Of a stretch of DNA of 33,241 nucleotides, positions 9,921-19,973 are shown in pieces (position 1 is the stretch's first letter; the number at the start of each line of letters is the position of its first letter). This DNA is from Symbiodinium natans (lineage: Eukaryota; Sar; Dinophyceae; Suessiales; Symbiodiniaceae). A program made the position numbers and the translations under genes. The stretch spans positions 1 through 33,241 of the forward strand of contig CAJNDS010001131.1 of NCBI GenBank assembly GCA_905221605.1, in the 5' to 3' direction. The notes under the pieces were generated by a model, which saw only the letters and a list, made by a program, of their open reading frames with translations, had not been told where the DNA came from and did not search any database.

Positions 9921-9970
9921 TAGGGTTTAGGGTGCAAGGTTCAGAGTTTAGGGTTTAGGGTTTAGGGTTC
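9921..9970 (+). repeat. Short interstitial TTTAGGG tract joined to repeat copy B
   Basis: Imperfect TTTAGGG units (GTTTAGGGTGCAAGG, then three clean units) run straight into TTCTGACTCCTGGCGCAATC, the first bases of repeat copy B. The same kind of junction occurs at about 8150-8180. Confidence 0.85.
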
Positions 9971-10098
9971 TGACTCCTGGCGCAATCCCGAGGTCCGACG
10001 CGTCCCCGTGATTGCACGGCATCGCTGCTGCCTTGTCCTCATTCTTGCCGAGTGGCCTTGTGATATATAAATCCTGAATTTGATGACTCAGAGGGAGA

Positions 10099-10159
<61 letters not shown>

Positions 10160-10595
10160 GGACCGCTTTCGTCCCAGGTCTAAACCTCTTCGCTCGCTGC
10201 GAGCCGGGCCCTCATCCCCAGCCTCTCCCACCTTCCCTTGTCCTCCCTCAACCTTTTGGTCCAGTGCCTGGTGTTTGGGCAGGTTCTGGGTTGTAGGTTT
10301 TGGGTTGCCTTGCCCTTTCCCGGAGCCCGCGCCCCATGCTGTGGCCAGGCAACGGCCTCTTATCAACGGTGTCTTGCGGCGACGCTCCCGAGTGCCTGGG
10401 CCCCGTTTCATTTGCCAGGTTTGCACCTAGGCCACACTGTGTCTGAGAGAAAGAAGGGGGCTCTGAGGGTTTGATGCCTGGTTTGCACATATATACATAT
10501 ATATATATATGTATGTATATGTCTATATATGTATATATATATATGTATATATATATACATATGTATATATATATATGGTCATATATATATATATA

Positions 10596-10634
<39 letters not shown>

Positions 10635-10705
10635 GGCTTGTTCGTGGCTTCCATCGCGGGCGCCTTGTGCCTCTGCTCCTGGCGCAATCCCGATGTCCTT
10701 CGCAT
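9968..10705 (+). repeat. Dispersed ~0.7 kb repeat, copy B
   Basis: Near-identical to copy A (6105-6829), with motif copies at 9978 and 10680. The differences seen are mainly in microsatellite lengths: (GA)n at about 10092-10158 and (AT)n at about 10490-10632. This similarity suggests recent duplication or movement, or concerted evolution. Confidence 0.85.
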
Positions 10706-10878
10706 TGAGTAGGCTGGCAACTCCATTTTGTTCGCTATGGGGCAGGGGAGCCCGAAATTCTCTGCAAAGTCCAATGATTTAAGGTTTGATTCTGTTTTGT
10801 CCCTCTTACTACTCGTCTATATATATATATATATATATATACAGCTGCAGATCTCTTTCTGGTTCGAAAGTTGCAGTC

Positions 10879-11650
10879 ATGCTGCGCGCTATTCAAGCAC
10901 GCGGCCTCTCCTTGTTCCCGCACTTCGCAGAGAACTTTCAGAACTCCCTGCGCACCCAGGAGGACTTCGTTTGTCACGGCCTCTTGTACATAGTACATAG
11001 GTATATACATGTGCGTATGTATATGGTCCATCGAGCCAGGACCGACGTCAATTCCTTCAGGGTCCAGTCGAAGAGGTGCTTCAATGGCTTCGCTTGGTCT
11101 TTATGCTTGTCACCCTCGACCGAGAGCCGCTGCTGGAGGATGTTGTGCCAGGGTCTGTGGCTCAGGCTTTAGGATTCAGTGCTACGGTTTTGTTATTGGG
11201 GGTCATTGCTGCAGGACATAGCGATCTTGGCCTCCCTATTGTGCTCTCTTGGATACCATGTTCGTGCTGGCCATCCTCTGGGCAGCATGGTTGTCCTGTT
11301 GCAAGATCCTGAGCTGGAGCGTTACCTTCCGTGCCAGCGGAGCGTGGTGCGGAATGTGATGCAGTACACTGACGGCGACCGCGATACTCTGCAACGCGTT
11401 CTTACAGCCGTCACGGTGGGCTTGGAACAGGTCGGTTCAACTTCTCCTTTGCAGCCTCTGCACTTCAGGCACACTCTTTCTCTTCCAGGCTCGCAGCTGC
11501 ACGCCCTGCTGCCAGGTACGCCTCTACTCCGCTCTCTTCACGCCCACTGATGAGCTTGTTGAACTTTATTCTGGTGTGCAGGCAGCGTCACAGGACGTCT
11601 TAGCTGCACTGCACCTACGCTTGCTGGACGAGCAATGGGAGTTGCTTTGA
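10879..11650 (+). CDS. Hypothetical five-exon gene, ~165 aa
   Basis: I assembled this by hand. Exons are 10879-10968, 11061-11156, 11215-11430, 11489-11515 and 11582-11650, all joining in phase 0. Introns of 92, 58, 58 and 66 bases have GT donors (GTTTGT, GTGGCT, GTCGGT, GTACGC) and AG acceptors preceded by C/T-rich or TGCAG-type ends. The protein starts MLRAIQARGLSLFPHFAENF. It contains a hydrophobic segment QWLRLVFMLVTLD and an Ile/Leu-rich DIAILASLLCSLGYHVRAG, and ends AALHLRLLDEQWELL before TGA 11650. Exon 4 encodes only nine residues. None of these introns holds the CTGGCGCAA motif. I do not recognise the family. Exon 1 and the microexon are the least certain parts. Confidence 0.5.
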
Positions 11651-12082
11651 GAGCGCTCCTGTGCAAAAAAATCGGCAACCTGTCCGCTGCCCTATATATA
11701 CAGAGACATGCATATACATAAATACATACAAACGGGCTGTGTTGCCGTGCTGCCTGGGTTGAACAACCTGCTGCCACAGCCATGTAAGCCTCATTTGTGG
11801 GTATATATGATCCTTTCACACATTCATATACAGGTTTGATGGTTGTTCTAGGGTGGCTTCCATTTCCAACCCCACCACTCCTGGCACAATGCGGCGGATG
11901 TGATATCCATGTGTCTGAAATTCTGACTTAGAGAGAGTGGAGTAAGCTTCTGATTCCAGACGGTGTCCGGTGTCCAGCTCAAAACAAGATGCCGGACTGA
12001 AGTGCCATGACTGTTAGGTGTTTGGCCTCAGGCCCTATAGGTCCCGGGCACAGTCGCAAGCTTGAAACCGCGGTTGTCAGCG
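11651..12082. other. Spacer with repeat modules, no gene seen
   Basis: It holds short AT-rich runs, the module GTTGAACAACCTGCTGCCAC near 11758, and the module GTGGCTTCCATTTCCAACCC (11849-11868) leading into the motif CACTCCTGGCACAAT (11876-11890). Related modules recur near 13750, 14580, 16440 and 16825. Confidence 0.6.
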
Positions 12083-12745
12083 ATGACACCTGATGAATGG
12101 CGCGCGTGGTGGCTGCGGGTACAGTCTCGCGGCAGGCGAATGCTGGCAGGACGAAGACCGCCCAGTGTCGTGCGTTTCAGTCCGCTACGCGTTTCTCCCG
12201 ACTACCAGAGCGACGGCGGGGACGACGGGGTCGCGGCGGCGTCTGTCGCTTCTTTGGACTTGGAGTCTTTCGGCTCTCTTGAGCCTAGTGATTCGCATGA
12301 GTCTGACGCAGAGCAAAGCGCTGGGTGCCATGATGACAGCAGACTGGATGCCGAGCTTGAGGCTGCAGCGGCCGAATTTCTGCCATCGCCAGACGCAGAG
12401 CCTGTGTCCGTGCGAGAATGCACAACTCACCTAGATGAAGCTGCTGAAGCTGAGCTGGTCGAATTTCTGCTTTCGCCTGACGCAGGGCCTGTGACCGGGC
12501 AAGAAAGAACATTTGACCCAATTGATCCTGAGGCTGCGCTGCAAGAACTTCTTCGTTCACCTTCGCCCGAGCAGCAGCGTGACAACTTGTCTCCGAGCAG
12601 GGCTGAGGCACTGGAGGTCCCTGAGGCCGCGGCCCTCGAGTCTGGAGAGTCTGGAGAGTCCGAAGAGCCCTTGTTTTCGTCACCGTCGCTGTCTCCCTCA
12701 CCCCACGTGCCCCACGACGAAGGATCGGTGGAGGTTTCCATGTAG
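12083..12745 (+). CDS. Hypothetical acidic repeat-containing protein, 220 aa
   Basis: The ORF from ATG 12083 (MTPDEWRAWWLRVQSRGRRM) to TAG 12745 has a basic, Trp-rich N terminus. After that comes a long acidic, Ser/Glu/Ala-rich region. It contains an internal repeat of the form EAAAAEFLPSPDAEPVSV, AELVEFLLSPDAGPVTG and EAALQELLRSPSPEQQ, three imperfect copies about 30-45 residues apart. No family is recognised. The sequence after its stop is shared with that after the ORF at 14902-15567. It may be a terminal exon. Confidence 0.45.
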   Translation: MTPDEWRAWWLRVQSRGRRMLAGRRPPSVVRFSPLRVSPDYQSDGGDDGVAAASVASLDLESFGSLEPSDSHESDAEQSAGCHDDSRLDAELEAAAAEFLPSPDAEPVSVRECTTHLDEAAEAELVEFLLSPDAGPVTGQERTFDPIDPEAALQELLRSPSPEQQRDNLSPSRAEALEVPEAAALESGESGESEEPLFSSPSLSPSPHVPHDEGSVEVSM

Positions 12746-12831
12746 TCGAGATTTTCGGACGCATTCGCATTGGACCATGACTAAAAAGTCATCGCTGAGC
12801 TGCCTTCAAAAAACAACAACAGCGAATCAAA

Positions 12832-13564
12832 TTGCGAGACGAAGCAGACATCTTCCAGAAGGAAAAAGCTGTCATGCCCCCCCCCCCCTCCCCCCCCCTA
12901 ATATATATACAAAAAACCAACAACAACACCAACAGCAACAAAGACCCTGAGCCCGCCATGAGGCTTTCACTCCAAATCCAAGCCTTCACGAGGACCCTGA
13001 ACAGCACCCGACATCAAGGCCTGAAGCCTCCCTCCCGACAATCCCGGCCCTCGCCTCTGACTTCAGGTTCCGACCACTTCACTGGCTCGTGCTGGACTGC
13101 TCGAGCTCCTCAGCCCTGGTTGTCAGCAGATCCCTAAAAAAAAAACCCCCTCCCCACCCACATGTTCCCAACCCATATATACATATATATCCCCGCCCTA
13201 CCCATCCTTCTCTGCTCGGACTCCTGGCACAATGCGACGGGCCTTTTTTTTTCTTTCCCTCAAGGTCTTTCCTGGATGCCTTGCGTTTCTGGGTTGGGAG
13301 GGTTATGGGGGGGGGGGGGCGGGGCGGGGGCGGGGGGGGGGGGGGGGGGGAGCGGGGGGGCGGGGGGGGGGTGCGGGGGGGGGGGGGGGGGGGGGGAAGC
13401 GGGGGGGGGGGGGGTGGAGCGGGGGGGTGTCTTGCTTGTCTCTGTTCTTGCTGACCAAAAAACCGGAGTTTTGTTCGTGGGCCCAGGTCCGAGGTGTCTA
13501 CCTCGTCAGGAAGGAGTCCGACTTGCCATGGGCCCAGCCATGTTAAGCTCCGGTTTTCAGGTAT
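12832..13564 (+). repeat. Duplicated ~0.7 kb 3'-flank block, copy 1
   Basis: From TTGCGAGACGAAGCAGACAT to CTCCGGTTTTCAGGTAT this block matches 15570-16279 closely. Shared parts include poly-C, an AAC-rich run, CATGAGGCTTTCACTCCAAA, an AT run, the motif CTCCTGGCACAATGCGACGG (motif at 13225), a poly-T/pyrimidine run, a poly-G tract (about 13305-13427 here) and the segment around CCGAGGTGTCTACCTCGTCA. ORFs read in it are Gly-rich or Pro-rich artefacts of the homopolymers. Confidence 0.85.
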
Positions 13565-14901
13565 ATATGGATGGTCTAGGCGAGTTTGGTGTTTTGTGAA
13601 GTTGTGTAAGCCGGAGTTTTGTTTGTGGCCCCAGATCCCTATATAACCCCCCTCCGCACCCTCGCGCTAAGTCGCGACAGGAGGTTATATATACATATAT
13701 ATATATATATATATACACATGCATATATCTAATATAGCTTAGGCCGGGGTGTGTTGCCGTGTTGCCTGGGTTCGGCAACCTGGAGTATGATCCTTTGACT
13801 CATTCATGTACACAGTGAGCCCCGCCACGCTGACCAGGTCTTCGCGTGCTCTGTCCCTTCACCTTCGTCGCCCGGGGCTTTGAGCGTCTGCTCCGCGACG
13901 TTTGGGCTGCAGGTTTCCGCTGTTCCCGTCTGCAAGCTTGCGTATAATATAGACAAGAACAGCTAGGAGCGGGTTTCACGTATCTACACATATATACACA
14001 TTGACAGTGAGCATGGGACTTATATGTGCTCAGGTTGAGCCTCGGACGAGAACGACCACACCAAGACTCCTGGCGCAATCCCGGCTTACCAGGTCCTCTC
14101 CGTGAGCTGCGCACGTCGGCGGGCAGATGGTCGGCGCATCTGTTTTGGAGACAGTATATACATATGGGCAATTTGATGTATATATGCCAGCAGAGGTGGG
14201 AACAGTTTTGGCAGTCTCAGCTGGTGTGCGGGCAGATGGTCAGCTCGTCCGTTGTGGAGTGAGAAAGACTCATAGATCCTCTTGCAAAGTTGGCGAAGTG
14301 GCCCACGTTGTGGCTTGGCTTGTTGATGGGAACACCACTGCTTACAGATATATTTAACCTGCACATCTTTACACTACTGGCGCAACGCCAGGGGGAGGGG
14401 AGGGCGGGTGAGGGGAGGGGGTGGGGGGGCGCTGACCAGGTCTTTGCGTGCTGCGCTTCTTCACCTTCACCAGCCGGGGGCTTTGAGCGTCTGCTGCCCG
14501 ACGAGGGTTTTTATATGTTCGGGTTTCCGCTCTTCCCGTCACGTTTGGGGCTGTCAGGGTTTGATGTCTGGTCTGGGACCTATTCGCGGTTTCCATTTCC
14601 AACCCCACCACTCCTGGCACAATGTGGGCGCTCTGATGCGCCTTTCCTTTGCTGGTTATATATACCCCTTCTGGCTCTGTTGAGGCAGGTCGCTGGCAGT
14701 CTTCAAGGGGTTCAGGGTTTGAGGATTTAGGGTTTAGGGGGGTAAGTTTATTCCATTGCCGCGCTATGCTCAAGGAAGCTTCTCTGAGGCTGATGTATAT
14801 TTTTACAAAAGTGAGGAAGGTGTGAGCTGTAGTTTCGGTCGTGATGGCTACTACATATTGCAAAATACAGTGCAAGTCGACACATATATACATATTTATG
14901 T
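13565..14901. other. Mosaic of short repeat modules, no gene supported
   Basis: The stretch is built from modules seen elsewhere. GACCAGGTCTTCGCGTGCTC through CGGGGCTTTGAGCGTCTGCT occurs at about 13832 and 14434, and again at 16525. Motif copies lie at 14071, 14378 and 14615. A phrase GGCTTGGCTTGTTGATGGGA (about 14313-14332) also lies around the GC-AG intron start at 17432. A short TTTAGGG remnant lies at about 14725-14738. A weak ORF at 14756-14880 (YYILQNTVQVD) could be an upstream exon of the next gene, but no splice pair is convincing. Confidence 0.55.
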
Positions 14902-15567
14902 ATGGCTATGCCCCAGGAAGGTGGCGGCAAATTTATATATGAGTTTGTCTGCGCTTGCTCGGACTGCGTCTTTGCTTCATCCTCTGCCATGGAGCCGCTT
15001 CGGGTGCACGTCTATCAGGGAGGCCGGTATATCAACTCCGCTGTATGGCCCCGTGAGGTTACCGAATTTCTAACTGCCCATGCGAATGCTATGAGTCCTG
15101 ATGGCACTCGTTACATTGTCAGAAACCTGCTGCTTCTGTGCGATAGAGAGCAAGATTTCCTGGAGGCAAGGGCTAGCGAGGTGGAAGATGATGTCTCTCA
15201 GCAGACGCGTGGGCAAAACGTGGCTATCAGGGAGGAGAGCAGTCCGATCTCCGTTGCAGGCTTTGCAGAAGATGACCCTCAGCAGAGACATGGGCTAAAC
15301 GTGGCTATCGGGGAGGAGACCAGTCAGGTTCTTGTCGCCGATGAGACTCAGGAGACACATGGGCCGAACATGGCTATCAGGCAGGAGAGCAGTCAGGCCT
15401 CCATTGCTCTTGCAGATGATGACATTCAGGAGACACATGGGGCGGGCAGCAGTCCGGCATCAGGTCAGGGGGGCTCTCCGCAGGTGCCACGGTGCATCCA
15501 AACGGACCAGGTTGCGTCCGATAGTGGCTCTCAGGACTCCAAGAGCAAGAGACAGAGATTGCAGTGA
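14902..15567 (+). CDS. Hypothetical protein with tandem ~23-27-residue repeats, 221 aa
   Basis: The ORF runs from ATG 14902 (MAMPQEGGGKFIYEFVCACS) to TGA 15567. The first ~90 residues look globular, with two CxxC-like cysteines (CACSDC), VHVYQGGRYINSAVWP and a helical part. A tandem repeat follows with the core NVAIREESSPISVA, NVAIGEETSQVLVA and NMAIRQESSQASIA; the last copy is truncated. The tail KSKRQRLQ is a plausible nuclear signal. The family is not recognised. The sequence just after the stop is the second copy of the block at 12832-13564. Confidence 0.5.
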   Translation: MAMPQEGGGKFIYEFVCACSDCVFASSSAMEPLRVHVYQGGRYINSAVWPREVTEFLTAHANAMSPDGTRYIVRNLLLLCDREQDFLEARASEVEDDVSQQTRGQNVAIREESSPISVAGFAEDDPQQRHGLNVAIGEETSQVLVADETQETHGPNMAIRQESSQASIALADDDIQETHGAGSSPASGQGGSPQVPRCIQTDQVASDSGSQDSKSKRQRLQ

Positions 15568-15569
15568 TG

Positions 15570-16279
15570 TTGCGAGACGAAGCAAACATCTTCCAGAAGG
15601 AAAAGAAGCTGTCATGCCCCCCCCCCCCCCTATATACAAAAAAAAACAACAACAACAACACCAACAACACCAACAACACCAACAGCAACAAAGACCCTGA
15701 GCCCGCCATGAGGCTTTCACTCCAAATCCAAGCCTTCACGAGGACCCTGAACAGCGCCCGACATCAAGGCCTGAAGCCTCCCTCCCGACAATCCCGGCCC
15801 TCGCCTCTGACTTCAGGTTCCGACCACTTCACTGGCTCGTGCTGGACTGCTCGAGCTCTTCAGCCCTGGCCTTGGCAGCAGATCCCTATATAACCCCCTC
15901 CCCCCCCCCACATGTTCCCAACCCATATATATATATATATATATATATCCCCGCCCTACCCATCCTTCTCTGCTCGGACTCCTGGCACAATGCGACGGGC
16001 CTTTTTTTTTCTTTCCCTCAAGGTCTTTCCTGGATGCCTTGCGCTTTTGCCTCTTACAGGTTCAGGCTTTCCGGGTTGGGAGGGTTATGGGGGGGGGGGG
16101 GGGCGGGGGGGGGGGGGGGGGGTGTCTTGCTTGTCTCTGTCCTCGCTGACCAAATCCAAACGGGCATCGCCAAAAAGCCGGAGTTTTGTTCGTGGCCCCA
16201 GGTCCGAGGTGTCTACCTCGTCAGGAAGGAGTCCGACTTGCCATGGGCCCAGCCACGCTAAGCTCCGGTTTTCAGGTAT
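15570..16279 (+). repeat. Duplicated ~0.7 kb 3'-flank block, copy 2
   Basis: Matches 12832-13564. It begins three bases after a stop codon, with the motif at 15983 and poly-G near 16091-16122. It carries an extra GGTTCAGGCTTTCCGGG-type insertion near 16058-16076 and an insertion near 16150-16180 relative to copy 1. Confidence 0.85.
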
Positions 16280-17003
16280 TTTTTTTTTTCGAGGGTTGTG
16301 GACGGTTCTAGGGATGGCCTAGGCAAGTCTGGTGTTTTGAGAAGTTGTGTAGAAAACCGCACTCCTGGCGCAATGACCTTTTGGCCTCCAATGTGTTTAA
16401 ATCATGCAGAGTTTTCTGGCTGAAAAAAAAAACAAGTTGCCTGCGTTGAGCAACTTGCTGCTGCAGCCATGCACGCCTGTGGAGTATGCTCCGACACAAC
16501 GTACACACTGAGACCCGCCACGCCTGACCAGGTCTTCGCGTGCTCCTTTCCTTCACCTTCCTCGCCCGGGGCTTTGATCTGCTGCGCGACGAGAGTTTTC
16601 GGGTTGCAGGTTTCTATATATTAGGGGAGGGGAGGGGGGGGGGGGGGTCAGGGTTTGATGTTTGGGGTACGGCCTTTCTTCGTGGCTTCCATGTCCAACA
16701 ATGGGCGCGGGGGGGGGGGGGGGGGGGGCGGGAGTCGTGACAGGAGCTTAGATATACATAGACATATACCTGTATATATGTATATATGTATATATGTATG
16801 TATATACATATGCACATATGGCCTGGGTTGAGCAACCTGCCGCCGCAGCCATGCCTTCTCTGTGGGGTACGATCCTTGCACTGTGGAGAATGATCCTTGC
16901 ACTCAATCTGTATCATACAAAAAAGGCAGCGTGCAGATGTATGTATAAGAGAAAGAGCACGTATTATATACAGACAGAGATACATTTATATATATACATA
17001 GTC
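16280..17003. other. Spacer with repeat modules, no gene supported
   Basis: It contains a motif copy ACTCCTGGCGCAATG at 16361-16375 and modules TTGAGCAACTTGCTGCTGCA (about 16446) and TTGAGCAACCTGCCGCCGCA (about 16828). It also has a third copy of the GACCAGGTCTTCGCGTGCTC module (about 16525), two poly-G tracts (about 16630-16647 and 16709-16729) and AT-rich runs up to the methyltransferase start. Upstream in-frame codons before 17004 come from this repeat DNA. Confidence 0.6.
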
Positions 17004-19217
17004 ATGGATCCACTCGCAGAGCTGGCAACCTGGCCCTCGTGGGCTTCTCGACGGGCGCGTGGCGTGTGCTCTAGGGAGAGCGTCCTAGCCAACGCACGCT
17101 CGTTAAGTGTGGAGACACACTTCTCTGGGATGTGCTCGCCGGAGATTTCACTCCAGGCCCTGCAGCCGCATTGCCGCTCTCCTGCATGCAGCGAAAGACA
17201 CCGATGGCTGCAAGACTTCTCAGTGTGTATATATATATATATATCTACATACAAAACAAAACCATATTTATGTATATATGTATCTGTGTGTATATATACA
17301 CCCCTCGCTGAGGCGGGTTGACGTTCCAGCATCTCTCGACTTGCGATGTGCTCACTTCCGAGACAATGGGTGTTAAGCAGGCTCTGGGCATTGGAGGTGC
17401 GCATCACTTTGGCGACATCATGGAGCGCGTCTTGGCTTGTTGATGGGAGCACAACTGGCGCAACTGCACTGGTTCTGAGTGATCTGAAAGTTGGCATGTT
17501 GCTTGCAGGTGTGCCTGAAGGACCTCTTCGGGAATTCTTCAATGCGGAGAAGAACAGCTTCGCAGACCGCAAGCAGGCAGCGGCAAGAATGACCTGGATG
17601 ACGACGAGTCAGTGCGGACAGTGCGGCCGAACGTGTGACCTGCCCGTTGGAACGGACCTGGACATCTCGGGCACTCCTTGCACCGGCAGTTCAATGCGCG
17701 GGAGAATGAAGGGGCAAGACGACCACACGAGCAATCCCCAGCCGCTAGGAGAAGAAACATATATATATATACATATATACACATACATATGTAGTTATCT
17801 ATATATATATATATGTATATACACATATAAATATATATGTTTATAGGTCTAGATAATTATGTATATATGTGTGTGCGCCGCTGTGCGCATCCTGCGTGCA
17901 GAAGCTGCTGCTCAGGCTTGTCCACTTCTACAGCATGCGCTACAGGGACACCAAGATCCGTGTGCCAGGGCCTTTTTTTTTTCATATATATACACGTATA
18001 TACATATACATATACATATATATATATATACATACGAAAAGTATGTGTGTGTGTGTGTGTTGTCTGTTGCGCCAGAAGTGCCTGTTCACACCAGTTGTCT
18101 GCGAAGACTCTGCCCTATCACTGAGGCTGGAAAATGTCTGCACGGGCCAAATAGGCAAGCTGACCCAGGAGATTCTCGAGGAAGATTGCCACGTGCGGTA
18201 CATTCAGACAAAGCCCCGCGATATGGGGTATTGGCCATGCAGCAGGACGCGGGGGTTTCACATCGCTGTCACTCGGCTGACAGAGAGGGAGGGGCGGGAC
18301 ACTTCAGAAACCGCATGTGCACATTGCGCGCGTGTGCGATCCTTCTCAGGTCTCCAAAGCACATGGTCATTTTGTTTCCGAGCCTGTGGACGTCTATAAA
18401 CACATCATTGAAGGGAGTCCTGCAAATGTTATTGCACCTTTGGATGCTTGGTTCGTCTCGGACGAAGAGGAGTTGCTGTTGGATCGTCGGTCCATGGCGA
18501 CAAGTAGGAGGGCTGCGCCTGAGGAGGGCTTGCCACTGGTCTGCGTAAGTGTTTCCCCGTGCCGCGCCCCCTTCCCACCCCTCTACAGAGCGCCACTCCC
18601 GGCACAAGCGTCCTGAGCAAGCGCACGCCATATGGGGTGTGTGTGTGAGTGTGCTGTGTTTTTTTCTTTTATGCAATGTATACTATATCCGTCACATCAT
18701 CCAGCCGAGTCACCCAATGCTGACCCCGGACGAGGGCAAGCGTCTCCCCAAGTATGAGGAATGGCACCGCACAAAGTTTGGGGCAACATTGGACCATCGG
18801 GTCTATGACGTGGGCCAAAACCCTGACACAATGCCATCGGCCGCTCGGTTATTGTTCAGAGTGCAGACCATGTGTATATACATACAGGCGTACGTTTTTT
18901 TTGTGAGTTGGCATGTAGCCTGTGAGCTGCTGCCGGAGGCGTCCAATGGTGTGGGCATCCTGCCATGCTTCGTCAAAAGTGGGCCGCAGAAGCTGTGGTC
19001 ACCCCACATGGGCAGGTGGCTCTGCGCAGTGGAGAAGGCGTCCCTCATGGCGTTTCCAGCAACTGCCAGGGTGGCAGAGGCTTATAATATGCCCTTACTG
19101 CAGCCAACCAGGCTTTTCAAGGATCCGCATGGGATGATTGGCAACAGCATTCATGTGGCCAACATTGGGGCCGTCCTCCTGGCTGCTTTTGCCAGCATTC
19201 ATTTGCTGCTGGCCTGA
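17004..19217 (+). CDS. DNA (cytosine-5) methyltransferase-like gene, multi-exon
   Basis: C5-methyltransferase motifs appear in the correct order. Motif I, LSVETHFSGMCSPEISLQAL, which binds S-adenosylmethionine, lies in exon 1 (17004-17222). The catalytic Pro-Cys of motif IV is in LDISGTPCTGSSMRGR (Cys codon 17679-17681). Motif VI Glu-Asn-Val lies at 18130-18138 and motif VIII-like SRTRGFHIAV near 18241-18270. Motif X, IGNSIHVANIGAVLLAAFAS, is at 19137-19196, before TGA 19217. Boundaries supported by frame: exon 2 17330-17426, exon 3 from 17509, exon 6 to 18544, exon 7 from 18705. Introns 17223-17329 and 18545-18704 are GT-AG; 17427-17508 fits GC-AG. Exons 4 and 5 (about 17880-17960 and 18125-18290) have unresolved edges. 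Estimated protein length is about 500 aa. The enzyme would transfer methyl groups to cytosine in DNA. Activity of this copy is unknown. Confidence 0.72.
17427..17508 (+). other. 82-nt GC-AG intron carrying the CTGGCGCAA motif
   Basis: Removing this stretch joins GDIMER to VPEGPLREFFNAEKN in frame. The donor is GCGTCT and the acceptor TTGCAG. Inside it lies GGGAGCACAACTGGCGCAA (17445-17463). The same 19 bases, apart from orientation, occur as a reverse complement inside the intron at 29234-29365, in an unrelated gene. Confidence 0.55.
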
Positions 19218-19406
19218 ACTGCTATTATATGTATATACATATACTTGCATGTGTAGCTGTAGTCTGTGTGCATATATGTACATTTAGGGCTTGCCTCTCA
19301 GGCATGACGTTGTCCGTGCCGCGCCAAGCGCAGCTGTCGTGCGGCAGGCTCCTTGGACCAATCGCCGTTGCCATATCTCTATATATATATATATACATAT
19401 GTGCAC

Positions 19407-19443
<37 letters not shown>

Positions 19444-19841
19444 CCTATATGTATATGTACATATAGCCCCCCCCCCCCCTCTCTCCCAGCGCAATCAAAG
19501 CCAGGACTCGGACGTTGGTTCCAGTCAGTCTTCCACATCAGGGTCTGGTGACTCCGAGCTACGCAGGGACGCTGCTGCTGCTGCTGCAGCGAGGACTGTG
19601 TGGAACAGGTCGTCTGTCCCTCTCCGTCGGGACGGTGGCGTGCAGAGTGTCGACGCGACACCAGAGTCACAGCAGGTGGGGCAGGGCGAGCGAGTGTCTG
19701 ATTCATTGCACACAGTTCCGAGTCGCGGATTACTGGCGCAACTCCCGCGATGCAGGATATACGGAAGTATGTGCTTGTGGCGACTGAGAGCTCGGGCCAT
19801 GAGGCGGCGCGGTGCGTGAGTGCTTTGTTCGCTATGTATAC

Positions 19842-19872
<31 letters not shown>

Positions 19873-19973
19873 CACATATGTATATTCTACAAGCCTCTTC
19901 CGATGCTCTGCTGGAAAAAATATATATAAAGTGTGATCCCTTGTAGCCCCTGTATATAAAAAATGCCACCGCG
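19218..19973. other. AT-rich spacer with a doubtful Ser-rich ORF
   Basis: After the methyltransferase stop there are long (AT)n runs (about 19381-19438 and 19840-19875) and a poly-C tract (19467-19479). A frame at about 19490-19819 encodes a Ser/Asp-rich peptide with a run of Ala from GCTGCTGCT. The frame is broken up by a motif copy TACTGGCGCAACTCCCGCG (motif at 19734), so I do not call it a gene. It could be an exon of something unrecognised. Confidence 0.45.

Noticed and set aside
12776-12795. ATGACT-AAAA-AGTCAT hairpin as a terminator
   Set aside because: The stem is only six base pairs, and such terminators are not expected in a eukaryotic nuclear gene.
13089-13599. Gly-rich or Pro-rich ORFs over poly-G tracts (also at 22301, 24867 and 25078)
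   Set aside because: They come from homopolymers and are open in several frames; no domain or conserved start.
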